NCBI GenBank assembly: GCA_036259475.1
Contig: DATABS010000042.1
Coordinates: forward strand, 24,927-88,926
Direction: 5' to 3'
Source: ZC4RG17 sp036259475
Lineage (GTDB): Bacteria; Actinomycetota; Acidimicrobiia; Spongiisociales; ZC4RG35
Length of the DNA: 64,000 nt
The position numbers were made by a program, and so were the translations under genes. Shown here piece by piece: positions 40,835-48,844 of the stretch. The notes beneath the pieces are model-generated. The model was not told the origin of the DNA. It saw nothing but the letters and a program-made list of their open reading frames with translations, and did no database searches. Position 1 is the stretch's first letter. Every line of letters starts with the position of its first letter.

Positions 40835-41698
40835 TCAGATCACCGGGTTGGTGAGTGTGCCGATGTGATCGATCGTCACGGACACCTCATCTCCGGCCCG
40901 GAGAAAGCGGGGCGGATCGAATCCGGCCCCTACTCCGGAGGGCGTGCCGGTGGCAATTACGTCGCCGGGCTCGAGAGTCAGCACGGACGAGAGGGTGGCG
41001 ATGAGGGTGGGTATGTCGAAGATCAGATCGGCCAACGATCCGCGCTGCCTGGGCTCACCGTTGACGGTCGTTCTCACTTCGAGTCGCGTGACATCGGCTA
41101 TCTCGTCGGAGGTCACGATCCATGGACCCATCGGACAGAACGTGTCGGGACCCTTCCCCATGACCCATTGGGCGTGGCGCCGCTGCATTGCCCGGGCTGT
41201 CACGTCGTTGACGATGGTGTAGCCGAACACGTGGTCCCACGCCTCTTCAGGGCTGAGACGCTTGCCCACCTTCCCGATCACGACGGCGAGTTCACCCTCG
41301 TAGTCGGTGGTGCCGGTTGGATCGTTGCGGGTGTCGATCGCCTCGCCGGGACCGATGATCGAGGTGGGAGGCTTCGTGAAGATGATCGGCTGGTCGGGAG
41401 GGGGACGGGTGGCGGCATCCGGGCCCGGCACCTCCCTGACGTGCTCCAGGTAGTTGCGCCCGACGGCGAAGACGTTCTTGCGGGGTCGCAGCGGCGCCTG
41501 AAGGCGGACTTCCATCAGGCCCACCTTCGGAGCGCTTTCGGCTTGGTTTGCGATCTCCGTGAGGACGCCTGGCCCGACGGCAATGACGTCGACCATGTCC
41601 GACAGATCCGGTCGAAGGGCTGTCACGTCGACCACGGTGCCGTCGACGACCAACCCGATGTGGATCGCGTCGCCTTTCCGGAAGCTCACCAACCGCAC
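40835..41698 (-). CDS. Fumarylacetoacetate hydrolase (FAH)-family protein
   Basis: The 287-residue protein has the C-terminal FAH fold: NVFAVGRNYLEHVREV, FTKPPTSIIGPGEAI, metal-binding Glu and Asp in TDYEGELAVVIG, VNDVTARAMQRR and ATGTPSGVGAGFDPP. Members hydrolyse C-C bonds of diketo acids, decarboxylate oxaloacetate or hydrate dienoates; the exact reaction is unknown here. It follows the TauE gene by 6 nt on the same strand. Confidence 0.92.
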   Translation of the reverse strand: MRLVSFRKGDAIHIGLVVDGTVVDVTALRPDLSDMVDVIAVGPGVLTEIANQAESAPKVGLMEVRLQAPLRPRKNVFAVGRNYLEHVREVPGPDAATRPPPDQPIIFTKPPTSIIGPGEAIDTRNDPTGTTDYEGELAVVIGKVGKRLSPEEAWDHVFGYTIVNDVTARAMQRRHAQWVMGKGPDTFCPMGPWIVTSDEIADVTRLEVRTTVNGEPRQRGSLADLIFDIPTLIATLSSVLTLEPGDVIATGTPSGVGAGFDPPRFLRAGDEVSVTIDHIGTLTNPVI

Positions 41699-41704
41699 TG
41701 GTGG

Positions 41705-42508
41705 TCATTCCTCCGCGACGGGGCCGCGCTGGCCCCGGTAGGCGAGGATGATCATGCGAATACCAACCAGAGTCACGAAGACGCCGAACACCTGCGTGAG
41801 GCTATCCGCCGACATGGCAAGCGCGATCGAGGCGCCGACGAGGGCGAGGATGATCCCACCGGCGCCGATGATGGCCGCTTCCCGTAGGTGGACACGGTCG
41901 TGTTTGAGATTGACGCGGGTTCCGGCGACGGCGGTGAACAGGATCGCCAGGAGGGACGTACCCTCGGCGGCGTGCTGGGGAAGCCCCAGGAGAAAGACCA
42001 TCGCCGGGACCATGATCACGCCGCCGCCGATCCCGGCGACGCCCGAAGCGACTCCCGCCGCCAGGCCGATTGCCACCCCGATGATGGCTCCCAGCACCGC
42101 CGCTGGCTGCTCGCCCAATCCCGGGTCACCGGCGAACGCCATTCGCAGGCCGGCCACCACCATGATCAAACCGAAGACGATACGGAGCGTCAGGGGCGAC
42201 ATCCGGTTCATCATGTGAGCGCCGACGGTCGAACCCACCACCCCGCCCAGGCCGAGCGCCAATCCCACCGCCCACTCCACTTCACCGGCGATGGCGAACC
42301 TGACCACCCCCGATATGGCGATGAGCACGATCGCGGCGAGCGAGGTGGCGTGCGCCCGGTGTTGGTCGAAGTGGAGGATGCCCACCATGAGCGGGACCAT
42401 CACGATCCCTCCCCCGACACCGAGGATGCCGCTGAACAGTCCGGCCAGTACTCCCACGACGAGCAAAGACGCCAGACCCGCCCCTGTTCCGGTGGTGTCA
42501 GAGGTCAT
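41705..42508 (-). CDS. TauE/SafE-family permease (first copy)
   Basis: The 267-residue membrane protein has two inverted repeats with glycine-rich motifs: AGLFSGILGVGGGIVMVPLMV and ASGVAGIGGGVIMVPAMVFLL. There are about eight helices, which is the TauE/SafE/TSUP pattern for sulfonate, sulfoacetate or other organic-anion transport. ATG 42508 is divergent from the M24 gene at 42575, with a LacI-type site in the 66-nt gap. It heads the FAH/LLM/EamA operon. Confidence 0.9.
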   Translation of the reverse strand: MTSDTTGTGAGLASLLVVGVLAGLFSGILGVGGGIVMVPLMVGILHFDQHRAHATSLAAIVLIAISGVVRFAIAGEVEWAVGLALGLGGVVGSTVGAHMMNRMSPLTLRIVFGLIMVVAGLRMAFAGDPGLGEQPAAVLGAIIGVAIGLAAGVASGVAGIGGGVIMVPAMVFLLGLPQHAAEGTSLLAILFTAVAGTRVNLKHDRVHLREAAIIGAGGIILALVGASIALAMSADSLTQVFGVFVTLVGIRMIILAYRGQRGPVAEE

Positions 42509-42539
42509 GGCGGAGACAGCGCATCGGCGGGCTATGTTT

Positions 42540-42555
42540 GCACAATCGATACTGC
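42540..42555. promoter_or_regulatory. LacI-type operator, site b (divergent TauE / M24)
   Basis: GCACAATC-GATACTGC keeps the left half ACAATC and central CG; the right half is imperfect. It lies between two divergent starts and so can control both operons. Confidence 0.6.
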
Positions 42556-42574
42556 AGGGAAATTCAGGAGCAGC

Positions 42575-43759
42575 ATGACCGCCACCCAGTCTTCCACCGC
42601 CGACGACGCCGGATTTCCCCGGTTTTCGCAGCCGGAAATGGAGCGCCGCCGCCAGGCGCTCAGGCAGTTGATGGAGACCCGCCAGGTCGACCAGCTGCTG
42701 ATCTACGGAGCGAACAAGGCAGGCAGCGCCGTGCAATGGCTGACCGATTGGCCCGTCACCACCGAGGCAGCCGTGATCTTCGACGGCACCGATGAGGACG
42801 TCCTGTTGGTACAGCACTACAACCATCTGCCCAACGCCCGCCGTCTGGCCCGGGCAGCCGATGTCCGCTGGGGAGGGGTATCGACGATCGAGACCATCGC
42901 CGAGTTACTCGGCCAGAGCGGCGCCCGGCGGGTCGGGGTGATCGGCCCCCTGGGATTCGGGGATCACGAGCGGCTGGGTGAGGTCGTCGACGAACTCGTC
43001 GCCCTGAACCGCCACTACACCGGATTACGGCTGGTGAAATCCGAAGAGGAGGTCGCCCGGCTGCGTCACGCCGCCCGGCTATCCGACGCGGCGGTGGCGG
43101 CCGTCGTCGGCGGTCTCGAACCGGGGATGGACGAACGCTCCCTGGGGGCACTGGCCGAATCGGCCTATCTGGCGGAGGGAGCCACCAACCACATCCACTA
43201 CTTCGCCGTCACCTCGATGGCCGAACCGAGCATGTGCGTGCCTGCTCAGTTCCCCTCGGAACGCCGGATCCGCCAGGGCGACATCTTGTTCTGTGAGATC
43301 AGCGCCAACTACTGGGGATACGCCGGCCAGGTGCTCCGCACGTTCACGGTCGACGCCGATCCAGAGCCCCTGTTCGCCGATCTCCACTCCACGGCGGAGG
43401 CCGCCTTCGAAGCGATCACAACCGCCGCCCGCCCGGGAGCCCACGTCCGGGAACTGGTGGAGGCGTCGGAGGTGATCGAACGGAACGGCTACACGATCTA
43501 CGACGACCTGGTGCACGGGTACGGTGGCGGCTACCTCCCTCCTGTCCTGGGATCGGCCAGCCGAGCCCATCGACCGATCCCGGATATGACGGTCACCGTG
43601 GGCATGGCTTTGGTGGTCCAGCCGAACGTGATAACCACCGATGAACGGGCCGGGGTCCAGACCGGTGAACTCGGTGTCGTCACCGAGGCCGGCTGGCAGA
43701 CGCTCCACTCATTTCCGCCCGGGCTCGGCCGGGTGCCTTTTACCGCTCGACCTGTCTGA
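42575..43759 (+). CDS. M24 (creatinase/prolidase-fold) protein lacking metal ligands
   Basis: The 394-residue protein has an N-terminal creatinase-type domain (RRRQALRQLMETRQVDQLLIYG, AAVIFDGTDEDVLLVQHYN). A C-terminal pita-bread domain follows (LVKSEEEVARLRHAARLSDAAV, FYGxGxxH-type VHGYGGGYLPP). Positions that hold the two Asp and two Glu of metallopeptidases read CEISANYWGYAGQ and VVQPNV, so the dinuclear metal site is absent, as in creatinase. It may hydrolyse a guanidino or amide compound rather than peptides. AGGAG precedes the ATG. It is divergent from TauE and lies just before the ABC transporter. Confidence 0.85.
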   Translation: MTATQSSTADDAGFPRFSQPEMERRRQALRQLMETRQVDQLLIYGANKAGSAVQWLTDWPVTTEAAVIFDGTDEDVLLVQHYNHLPNARRLARAADVRWGGVSTIETIAELLGQSGARRVGVIGPLGFGDHERLGEVVDELVALNRHYTGLRLVKSEEEVARLRHAARLSDAAVAAVVGGLEPGMDERSLGALAESAYLAEGATNHIHYFAVTSMAEPSMCVPAQFPSERRIRQGDILFCEISANYWGYAGQVLRTFTVDADPEPLFADLHSTAEAAFEAITTAARPGAHVRELVEASEVIERNGYTIYDDLVHGYGGGYLPPVLGSASRAHRPIPDMTVTVGMALVVQPNVITTDERAGVQTGELGVVTEAGWQTLHSFPPGLGRVPFTARPV

Positions 43760-43771
43760 GGAACCAAAATG

Positions 43772-43798
43772 TTGCGGCTGCCCTAGCTGCCCTATAAC
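43772..43798 (+). promoter_or_regulatory. Probable promoter of the ABC transporter operon
   Basis: TTGCGG at 43772 and TATAAC at 43793 are 15 nt apart (short spacing). The start would fall near 43805, directly in front of the palindromic operator at 43809. Confidence 0.45.
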
Positions 43799-43808
43799 GT
43801 GCAGGCAC

Positions 43809-43832
43809 GGTTCAGCAATCGATTGCTGAACC
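43809..43832. promoter_or_regulatory. LacI-type operator, site c (perfect 24-bp palindrome)
   Basis: The left arm GGTTCAGCAATC and right arm GATTGCTGAACC are exact reverse complements around a central CG. It is the best-conserved site in the window and lies just downstream of the likely start site, so bound repressor would block the ABC operon. Confidence 0.82.
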
Positions 43833-43854
43833 GCTCAACCAACTAGGAGGACGA

Positions 43855-45624
43855 ATGGGAAGAGCGAGCCGAGAGGCAACCTGGCGGTTCTGGGCGATAC
43901 TGACCGTTCTGGCGCTCGTGCTGGCGGCATGCACGGGCACGACCACAGAAACCACTGCATCCGGGGAGACTCCCGACGAGACGAGCGCCCCCGGAGATAC
44001 CGAGGCGCCCGGCGACACCGACGCCCCGGACAACACCGAAGCCCCCGACGACACCGGCGCCCCGAGCGGTGAGGTTTTCGTCCATGCCGCCGATGACGAG
44101 GGTACGACGGTGGATCCGGCCCAGGTCGAGCCGGGTGAAGGCGGCGAGACGATCATCACCCAGGTATATGAGCGTCTCGTGGAGTTCGCCCCCGAAGGCC
44201 CCGACCTGATTCCCGGGCTCGCCTCCGAGGTCCCGACCGACGACAACGGACTCATCTCCGAGGACGGCCTCACCTACACCTTCCCGATCCGCGAAGGCGT
44301 CGTGTTCCATGACGGCACTGAGCTGACAGCCGAGGACGTGAAGTACTCGTGGGATCGGGCCATGACGATGAACTTGCCCGAGAGCAACGCCGGCCTACTC
44401 CTCGACGCCGTCGCCGAGACGACGGTGGTGGACGACTTCACCTTCGAGGTGACCCTGACCGAGCCCAGTGCCGCTTTCCTCAACTCGGTGGCTACCGCTT
44501 CGGTGGCATCGATCGTCAGCCAGGACGCCGTGGAAGCCAACGGTGGCTACGCCGAGGGCGAGGTCAGTGAGTTCATGACCGCCAACCCGGTCGGAACGGG
44601 GCCCTACACGCTGACGGCGTGGAACCGCGGAGAAGATCTCCAGTTCGATGTCTTCGAGGACTACTGGGGTGAGCCGGCGAGCAACCCGCTGCGCATCGAG
44701 ATCGCCCCGGATCCCGACACTCGAATCCTGGGACTGCGGGCCGGGGACTACGACATGATCGAGGTCGATCCGTCGATCGTGGGTGACCTGGAAGGCGCCG
44801 AAGGGGTCACGATCTACGCCGGCGAGTTCCTGCTGGAGCCGATCCACATCGCCTTCAACATGCGCTTCGAGGAGGGAAGCCTCCCTCCGGAGGACACCAT
44901 CACGCCCGAGTTCTTCCAGGACCCGCGGATCCGTCAGGCGTTCAACTACACGTTCGACTACCAGGCGTTCGTCGATGGCGCTTTGAGCGGAATGGGTGCC
45001 CCGATTCCCCACTACTTCCCGCAGGGAATGCTGGGCTACAGCGAGGACCTGCCGGTCTACGAGCAGGATCTCGCCCGGGCTGAGGAGCTGTTCCGGGAGG
45101 CCGGAGTGTGGGACGAGGGCTTCACCGTCTCGGTCATCGCCGAGGAAGGCAATCTCTTCGAGGTCGCCGCCCTGGTGCTGCGGGACTCTATGGCCGCCCT
45201 CAACCCGGCGTTCGAAATTCGGGTTCTGGCGCAAGCCGAAGCCCAGTTCGACGAAGCTCACGCCCAGGACCCGCTCCAGTACGCCATGTGGGTGAAGAAC
45301 TCGGATCCGTTCGCCGACCCCCACGCCTTGATGATGGCCTACATCCATCCCGATGGTGAGTGGGGCGAGGTCCACGGCATGCGGGAGGGCTACGAGAACC
45401 CCGACGAGATCGCCAGCCTCATCGAGGAGGCATCGGTCGAGGTCGATACGGCCGCCCGCGAGGCGATGTACGCCGAGATCTCGCAAATGGCGTTCGAGGA
45501 TCCCATGTGGATCATCGCCGGCAACGAGGTGGCGCTCAACGCCCACCGGGACCACGTGGAGGGATTCGTCATGAACCCGCTGTGGCCGCGTCCGAGCATC
45601 AAGTTCGCCTACCTCTCTAAGTAA
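43855..45624 (+). CDS. Oligopeptide-type ABC transporter solute-binding lipoprotein (family 5)
   Basis: The 589-residue lipoprotein has a signal peptide with lipobox LVLAAC. An acidic Thr/Pro/Asp/Glu spacer of about 45 residues made of repeating (D/E)APxDT units follows. The SBP family 5 domain shows YERLVEFAPEGPDLIPGLA, LTYTFPIREGVVFHDGTELTAEDVKYSWDRA and GPYTLTAWNRGEDLQF. Family members bind peptides, nickel, glutathione or other amide solutes. AGGAGG precedes ATG 43855. It is first of a five-gene transporter operon under operator c. Confidence 0.94.
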   Translation: MGRASREATWRFWAILTVLALVLAACTGTTTETTASGETPDETSAPGDTEAPGDTDAPDNTEAPDDTGAPSGEVFVHAADDEGTTVDPAQVEPGEGGETIITQVYERLVEFAPEGPDLIPGLASEVPTDDNGLISEDGLTYTFPIREGVVFHDGTELTAEDVKYSWDRAMTMNLPESNAGLLLDAVAETTVVDDFTFEVTLTEPSAAFLNSVATASVASIVSQDAVEANGGYAEGEVSEFMTANPVGTGPYTLTAWNRGEDLQFDVFEDYWGEPASNPLRIEIAPDPDTRILGLRAGDYDMIEVDPSIVGDLEGAEGVTIYAGEFLLEPIHIAFNMRFEEGSLPPEDTITPEFFQDPRIRQAFNYTFDYQAFVDGALSGMGAPIPHYFPQGMLGYSEDLPVYEQDLARAEELFREAGVWDEGFTVSVIAEEGNLFEVAALVLRDSMAALNPAFEIRVLAQAEAQFDEAHAQDPLQYAMWVKNSDPFADPHALMMAYIHPDGEWGEVHGMREGYENPDEIASLIEEASVEVDTAAREAMYAEISQMAFEDPMWIIAGNEVALNAHRDHVEGFVMNPLWPRPSIKFAYLSK

Positions 45625-45633
45625 CAGACAAGA

Positions 45634-45667
45634 GGCGGGGGATTCGGTTCCGGCCGGATCCCCCGCC
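45634..45667 (+). terminator. Stem between SBP and permease genes
   Basis: GGCGGGGGAT pairs perfectly with ATCCCCCGCC across a 14-nt loop. Such stems often lower downstream transcription or protect the binding-protein mRNA, giving excess SBP over permease. Confidence 0.65.
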
Positions 45668-45686
45668 AACATGAGGTCACCACCGA

Positions 45687-46700
45687 ATGCAGATCCGTGA
45701 CTACCTGATCCGGCGTCTGATGGTCCTCCCCCTTCTGTTGGTGGGGGTCTCGATAGTGGTGTTCGTCCTCACCCGCGTCGGAGGGTCGCCGATCGGCATC
45801 TATCTCTCCCATGAGATGACGCCCGCCGAGGTGGAGCAGCTCGAGGAGCGTTACGGGCTGAATGATCCTCTCCCCGTCCAGTACCTGGCATGGGCCGGCG
45901 GCGTCCTCCAGGGCGAGTTCGGCTGGTCGGGAGTGGCGGTTGCCCCCGTCGCCGAGGCCTTCCCGCCGAAGCTCGCCGCCACGATGGAGCTCGCCGTCGC
46001 GGCAGGGGTCGTCGCCGTCAGTTTGGGGATCGCGTTGGGAACCTTCGCCGGAGCGCGCCGAAACCGATTGCCGGACCATCTCACCCGGGTGTTCTCGGTG
46101 AGCGGCGCCAGCATGCCGGTGTTCTGGTTCGCCATCATCCTCTTGATCGTTTTCTGGGTCTACCTGGGCTGGTTCCCCACCGGCCGGTCGGAGGCGGACA
46201 TCTACGCCTCGATACCCCACCCCACCAACCTCTACACGGTCGACGCCCTGCTGGCCGGCAACCTGCGGGCCTTGGGCGACGCCCTCTGGCACCTGGTGCT
46301 GCCGGCCATCACCCTCGGCTTCGGCACCACCGCCATCATCACCCGCATGATGCGGTCGTCGCTGGTCGAGGAACTCGGTGAGGACTACGTCGACGCCGCC
46401 CGGGCCAAGGGTCTCCCGGAGCGCCTCGTTTTGAGACGCCATGCCCGCCGCAATGCCCTGATCCCCACGGTGACGGTGGTCGGGCTCAGCTTCGGATTCC
46501 TGCTCCAGGGAACCGTGGTGGTCGAGATCATCTACCAATGGCCCGGTCTGGGTCGGTGGTTGGCCGACGCAGTGCTGCGAGGCGACCAGGCCACAATCAT
46601 GACCTACGTGTTGTTCACTAGCGTGCTGTTCCTGGCGGTGAACCTGGCGGTAGACATCATCTACGCCTACCTCGACCGGCGGGTGGTGCTGGGAGCGTGA
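45687..46700 (+). CDS. ABC transporter permease, DppB type (first copy)
   Basis: The 337-residue membrane protein belongs to the oligopeptide/dipeptide permease family. The N-terminal helix LMVLPLLLVGVSIVVFVLTR leads to a periplasmic loop with LEERYGLNDPLPVQY. The EAA-type cytoplasmic loop DYVDAARAKGLPERLVLRRHARRNALIP couples to the ATPases. It is closely similar to the second copy at 62922-63932, including WPGLG and AYLDRRVVL-type ends. It is followed within 3 nt by the DppC-type gene. Confidence 0.93.
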   Translation: MQIRDYLIRRLMVLPLLLVGVSIVVFVLTRVGGSPIGIYLSHEMTPAEVEQLEERYGLNDPLPVQYLAWAGGVLQGEFGWSGVAVAPVAEAFPPKLAATMELAVAAGVVAVSLGIALGTFAGARRNRLPDHLTRVFSVSGASMPVFWFAIILLIVFWVYLGWFPTGRSEADIYASIPHPTNLYTVDALLAGNLRALGDALWHLVLPAITLGFGTTAIITRMMRSSLVEELGEDYVDAARAKGLPERLVLRRHARRNALIPTVTVVGLSFGFLLQGTVVVEIIYQWPGLGRWLADAVLRGDQATIMTYVLFTSVLFLAVNLAVDIIYAYLDRRVVLGA

Positions 46701-46703
46701 GAC

Positions 46704-47630
46704 ATGGCTGATGCGATCCGCACGCCGGCTGTCACGACCCATCCCGGGCCAGGCCCTTTCGCCGCTCGGGTCAAGCGGCTGGGAGAGGTCACGGCCCAGG
46801 TCATGCGGAACCCCACGACCGTGATCGGCCTTTTCGTCATCTCGCTGATGATCGTGATGGCACTGCTCGCTCCGGTGATCACCACTCCCAACCAACCCAA
46901 TCCCTATCAGATGCCCCGTGACTGGGCGGCGCTCAACGAACCGCCCGGCACCGCCGGCCATCCCCTCGGAACAACCGCCCACGGGGGCGACATCCTCTAC
47001 GGGATGATTTGGGGCTCACGCACGTCCCTTCGCCTGTCGCTGATCGTCGTGGCGGCCACCGTGACGATCGGGACGATCATCGGATCCCTGGCGGGATTCG
47101 TCGGTGGCAAGGTCGACGAGATCCTCATGCGGGTTGTCGACGTGTTCCTGTCGATCCCGGAGCTGATCTTCGCCCTCGCCATCGCCGCCGTACTCGGACC
47201 CTCGTTCGGCAACATCATCCTCGCCCTGGCGATCGTCTACTGGGTGAAGTACGCCAGGATCATCCGCGGCCAGATCATCCACGTGAAACAGAACGAGTAC
47301 GTCGACGCCGCCCGCATCACCGGCGACTCGAAGCTGAGCATCTACATGCGTGACGTCTTGCCCAACTCCGTCACGCCGGTCGTCGTGCAGGCGACCCTGG
47401 ACATGGGCCACATCGTCCTCGTCGGCGCCACCCTCAGCTTCATCGGCTTGGCCGAAGCGGGACTGGCCGAGTGGGGCGTCCTCGTCAGCGAAGGGCAGGT
47501 CGGGATCTCGACCGGCCGCTGGTGGGCTTCTACCTTTCCCGGCTTGATGATCTTTCTGTGGGCCCTCGCCTTCAACCTGGTAGGTGACGGGCTGCGCGAC
47601 GTACTCGATCCCAGAACGGAGGGCAGATGA
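46704..47630 (+). CDS. ABC transporter permease, DppC type (first copy)
   Basis: The 308-residue permease partner has NPTTVIGLFVISLMIVMALLA as first helix, HPLGTTAHGGDILYGMIWG, and the coupling loop NEYVDAARITGDSKLSIYMRDVLPN. It ends in DVLDPRTEGR, exactly as the second copy at 61984-62919. Family members form the heterodimeric channel with DppB. It overlaps the first ATPase gene by 4 nt (ATGA). Confidence 0.93.
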   Translation: MADAIRTPAVTTHPGPGPFAARVKRLGEVTAQVMRNPTTVIGLFVISLMIVMALLAPVITTPNQPNPYQMPRDWAALNEPPGTAGHPLGTTAHGGDILYGMIWGSRTSLRLSLIVVAATVTIGTIIGSLAGFVGGKVDEILMRVVDVFLSIPELIFALAIAAVLGPSFGNIILALAIVYWVKYARIIRGQIIHVKQNEYVDAARITGDSKLSIYMRDVLPNSVTPVVVQATLDMGHIVLVGATLSFIGLAEAGLAEWGVLVSEGQVGISTGRWWASTFPGLMIFLWALAFNLVGDGLRDVLDPRTEGR

Positions 47631-48844
47631 CGGTTCCAGTCGACACCACACCCGACCGAGCCACCCAGCCGCTGGTCGCCTCCGTGCGCGACCTGCGGGT
47701 CCATTTCGAGACGAAGGCGGGCCATGTCTACGCGGTGGACGGCGTCTCATTCGATATTCGGGATGGGGAGACGCTGGGACTGGTCGGGGAGACGGGGTGC
47801 GGCAAGAGCGTCACCGCCCGTTCGTTCATCCGCCTCGTCCCCAGCCCGCCGGGGGTCTACGCCGGCGGCCAGATCGACTTTTGGTCGCGGGAGGCCCGTG
47901 AGACGGGCGGCCCGCCCGTCGACCTGCTCCAGATCCCGACACGCCAGATGCTCAGTATCCGGGGCGATCGCATCGCCATGATCTTCCAGGACCCCGGCAA
48001 GGCGCTGAATCCTGCCCTCTCCATCCGAAGCCAGGTCGCCGAGGTGTTCTATCAGCATCGTTCCGACGAGCTCCTCGCCGCTCTCGGGCCGGACGTCTCC
48101 CGAACCGTGCGACGCGCTGCTCACCAGCGAACCACCGGCTTCGAGCGTCTTCTCATGAAGCTCCCTCCGCTGCGCAACCAGGCGGCCAAGCTGGCGGCGC
48201 GGGTCGACGAGCTGGTGGCGGATGCCCTGGCCGAAGTGCAGATACCCAACCCCCGCAAGATCATGGTCAGCTATCCCCATGAACTGTCCGGCGGGATGAA
48301 GCAGAGAGTGCTGATTGCCCAGGCCCTCGCCTGCAACCCGGATCTGCTCATCGCCGACGAGCCCACCACCGCGCTGGACGTGACGATCCAGGCCCGCATC
48401 CTGGAATTGATCGCCGAGCTACAGCAACGGCACCAGACCTCGGTCCTCTACATCAGCCACGATCTCTCGCTCGTCAAGGAGATCTGTGATCGCGTGGCGG
48501 TGATGTACGCCGGGCGGATCGTCGAGACCGGCGCCACTAGCGAAGTCTTCTCGAATCCCACCCATCCGTACACGAGAGGACTGATGGCCGCGGTGCCGTC
48601 GGCGTCTACCAAGCGGGGCCAGCTCGCCGCCATCGAGGGCACGGTGCCGGAACTGATCGATCCTCCGCCGTCGTGTCGCTTCAGCACCCGCTGTCCCTTC
48701 GCCGTCGAGTTGTGCCGCACCGTCGATCCGAGTCTGCTCCCGGTCGGTCCCGGCCATCGGAGCGCTTGTTTCGCCTACGCCTCACCAGCCGAGTTGGGAG
48801 TTCGCCCCGAAGAGCTGCCGACGGTCGATGAGAGGATCCTATGA
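47627..48844 (+). CDS. ABC transporter ATPase, DppD/OppD type
   Basis: The 405-residue ATPase is longer than usual (about 330). Walker A is GLVGETGCGKSVTARSF, the signature is SYPHELSGGMKQRVLIAQALACNPDLLIADEPTTALD in parts (LSGGMKQR, LLIADEPTTALD), and the H-loop follows. An extra segment of about 60 residues (DELLAALGPDVSRTVRRAAHQ to LRNQAAKLAARVDELV) lies between the Q-loop and the signature. The oligopeptide C-terminal domain (CRFSTRCPFAVELC) is present and may bind an FeS cluster. It overlaps the next ATPase gene by 4 nt. Confidence 0.93.
   Translation: MTVPVDTTPDRATQPLVASVRDLRVHFETKAGHVYAVDGVSFDIRDGETLGLVGETGCGKSVTARSFIRLVPSPPGVYAGGQIDFWSREARETGGPPVDLLQIPTRQMLSIRGDRIAMIFQDPGKALNPALSIRSQVAEVFYQHRSDELLAALGPDVSRTVRRAAHQRTTGFERLLMKLPPLRNQAAKLAARVDELVADALAEVQIPNPRKIMVSYPHELSGGMKQRVLIAQALACNPDLLIADEPTTALDVTIQARILELIAELQQRHQTSVLYISHDLSLVKEICDRVAVMYAGRIVETGATSEVFSNPTHPYTRGLMAAVPSASTKRGQLAAIEGTVPELIDPPPSCRFSTRCPFAVELCRTVDPSLLPVGPGHRSACFAYASPAELGVRPEELPTVDERIL

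Noticed and set aside
43809..43832. 24-bp palindrome read as a terminator of the M24 gene
   Set aside because: No loop or U-tract; central CG and recurrence of the core at other promoters fit an operator.
43970..44070. Repetitive acidic codons in the SBP as a tandem repeat or CRISPR-like array
   Set aside because: They encode a low-complexity lipoprotein spacer in frame; no spacer/repeat organisation exists.
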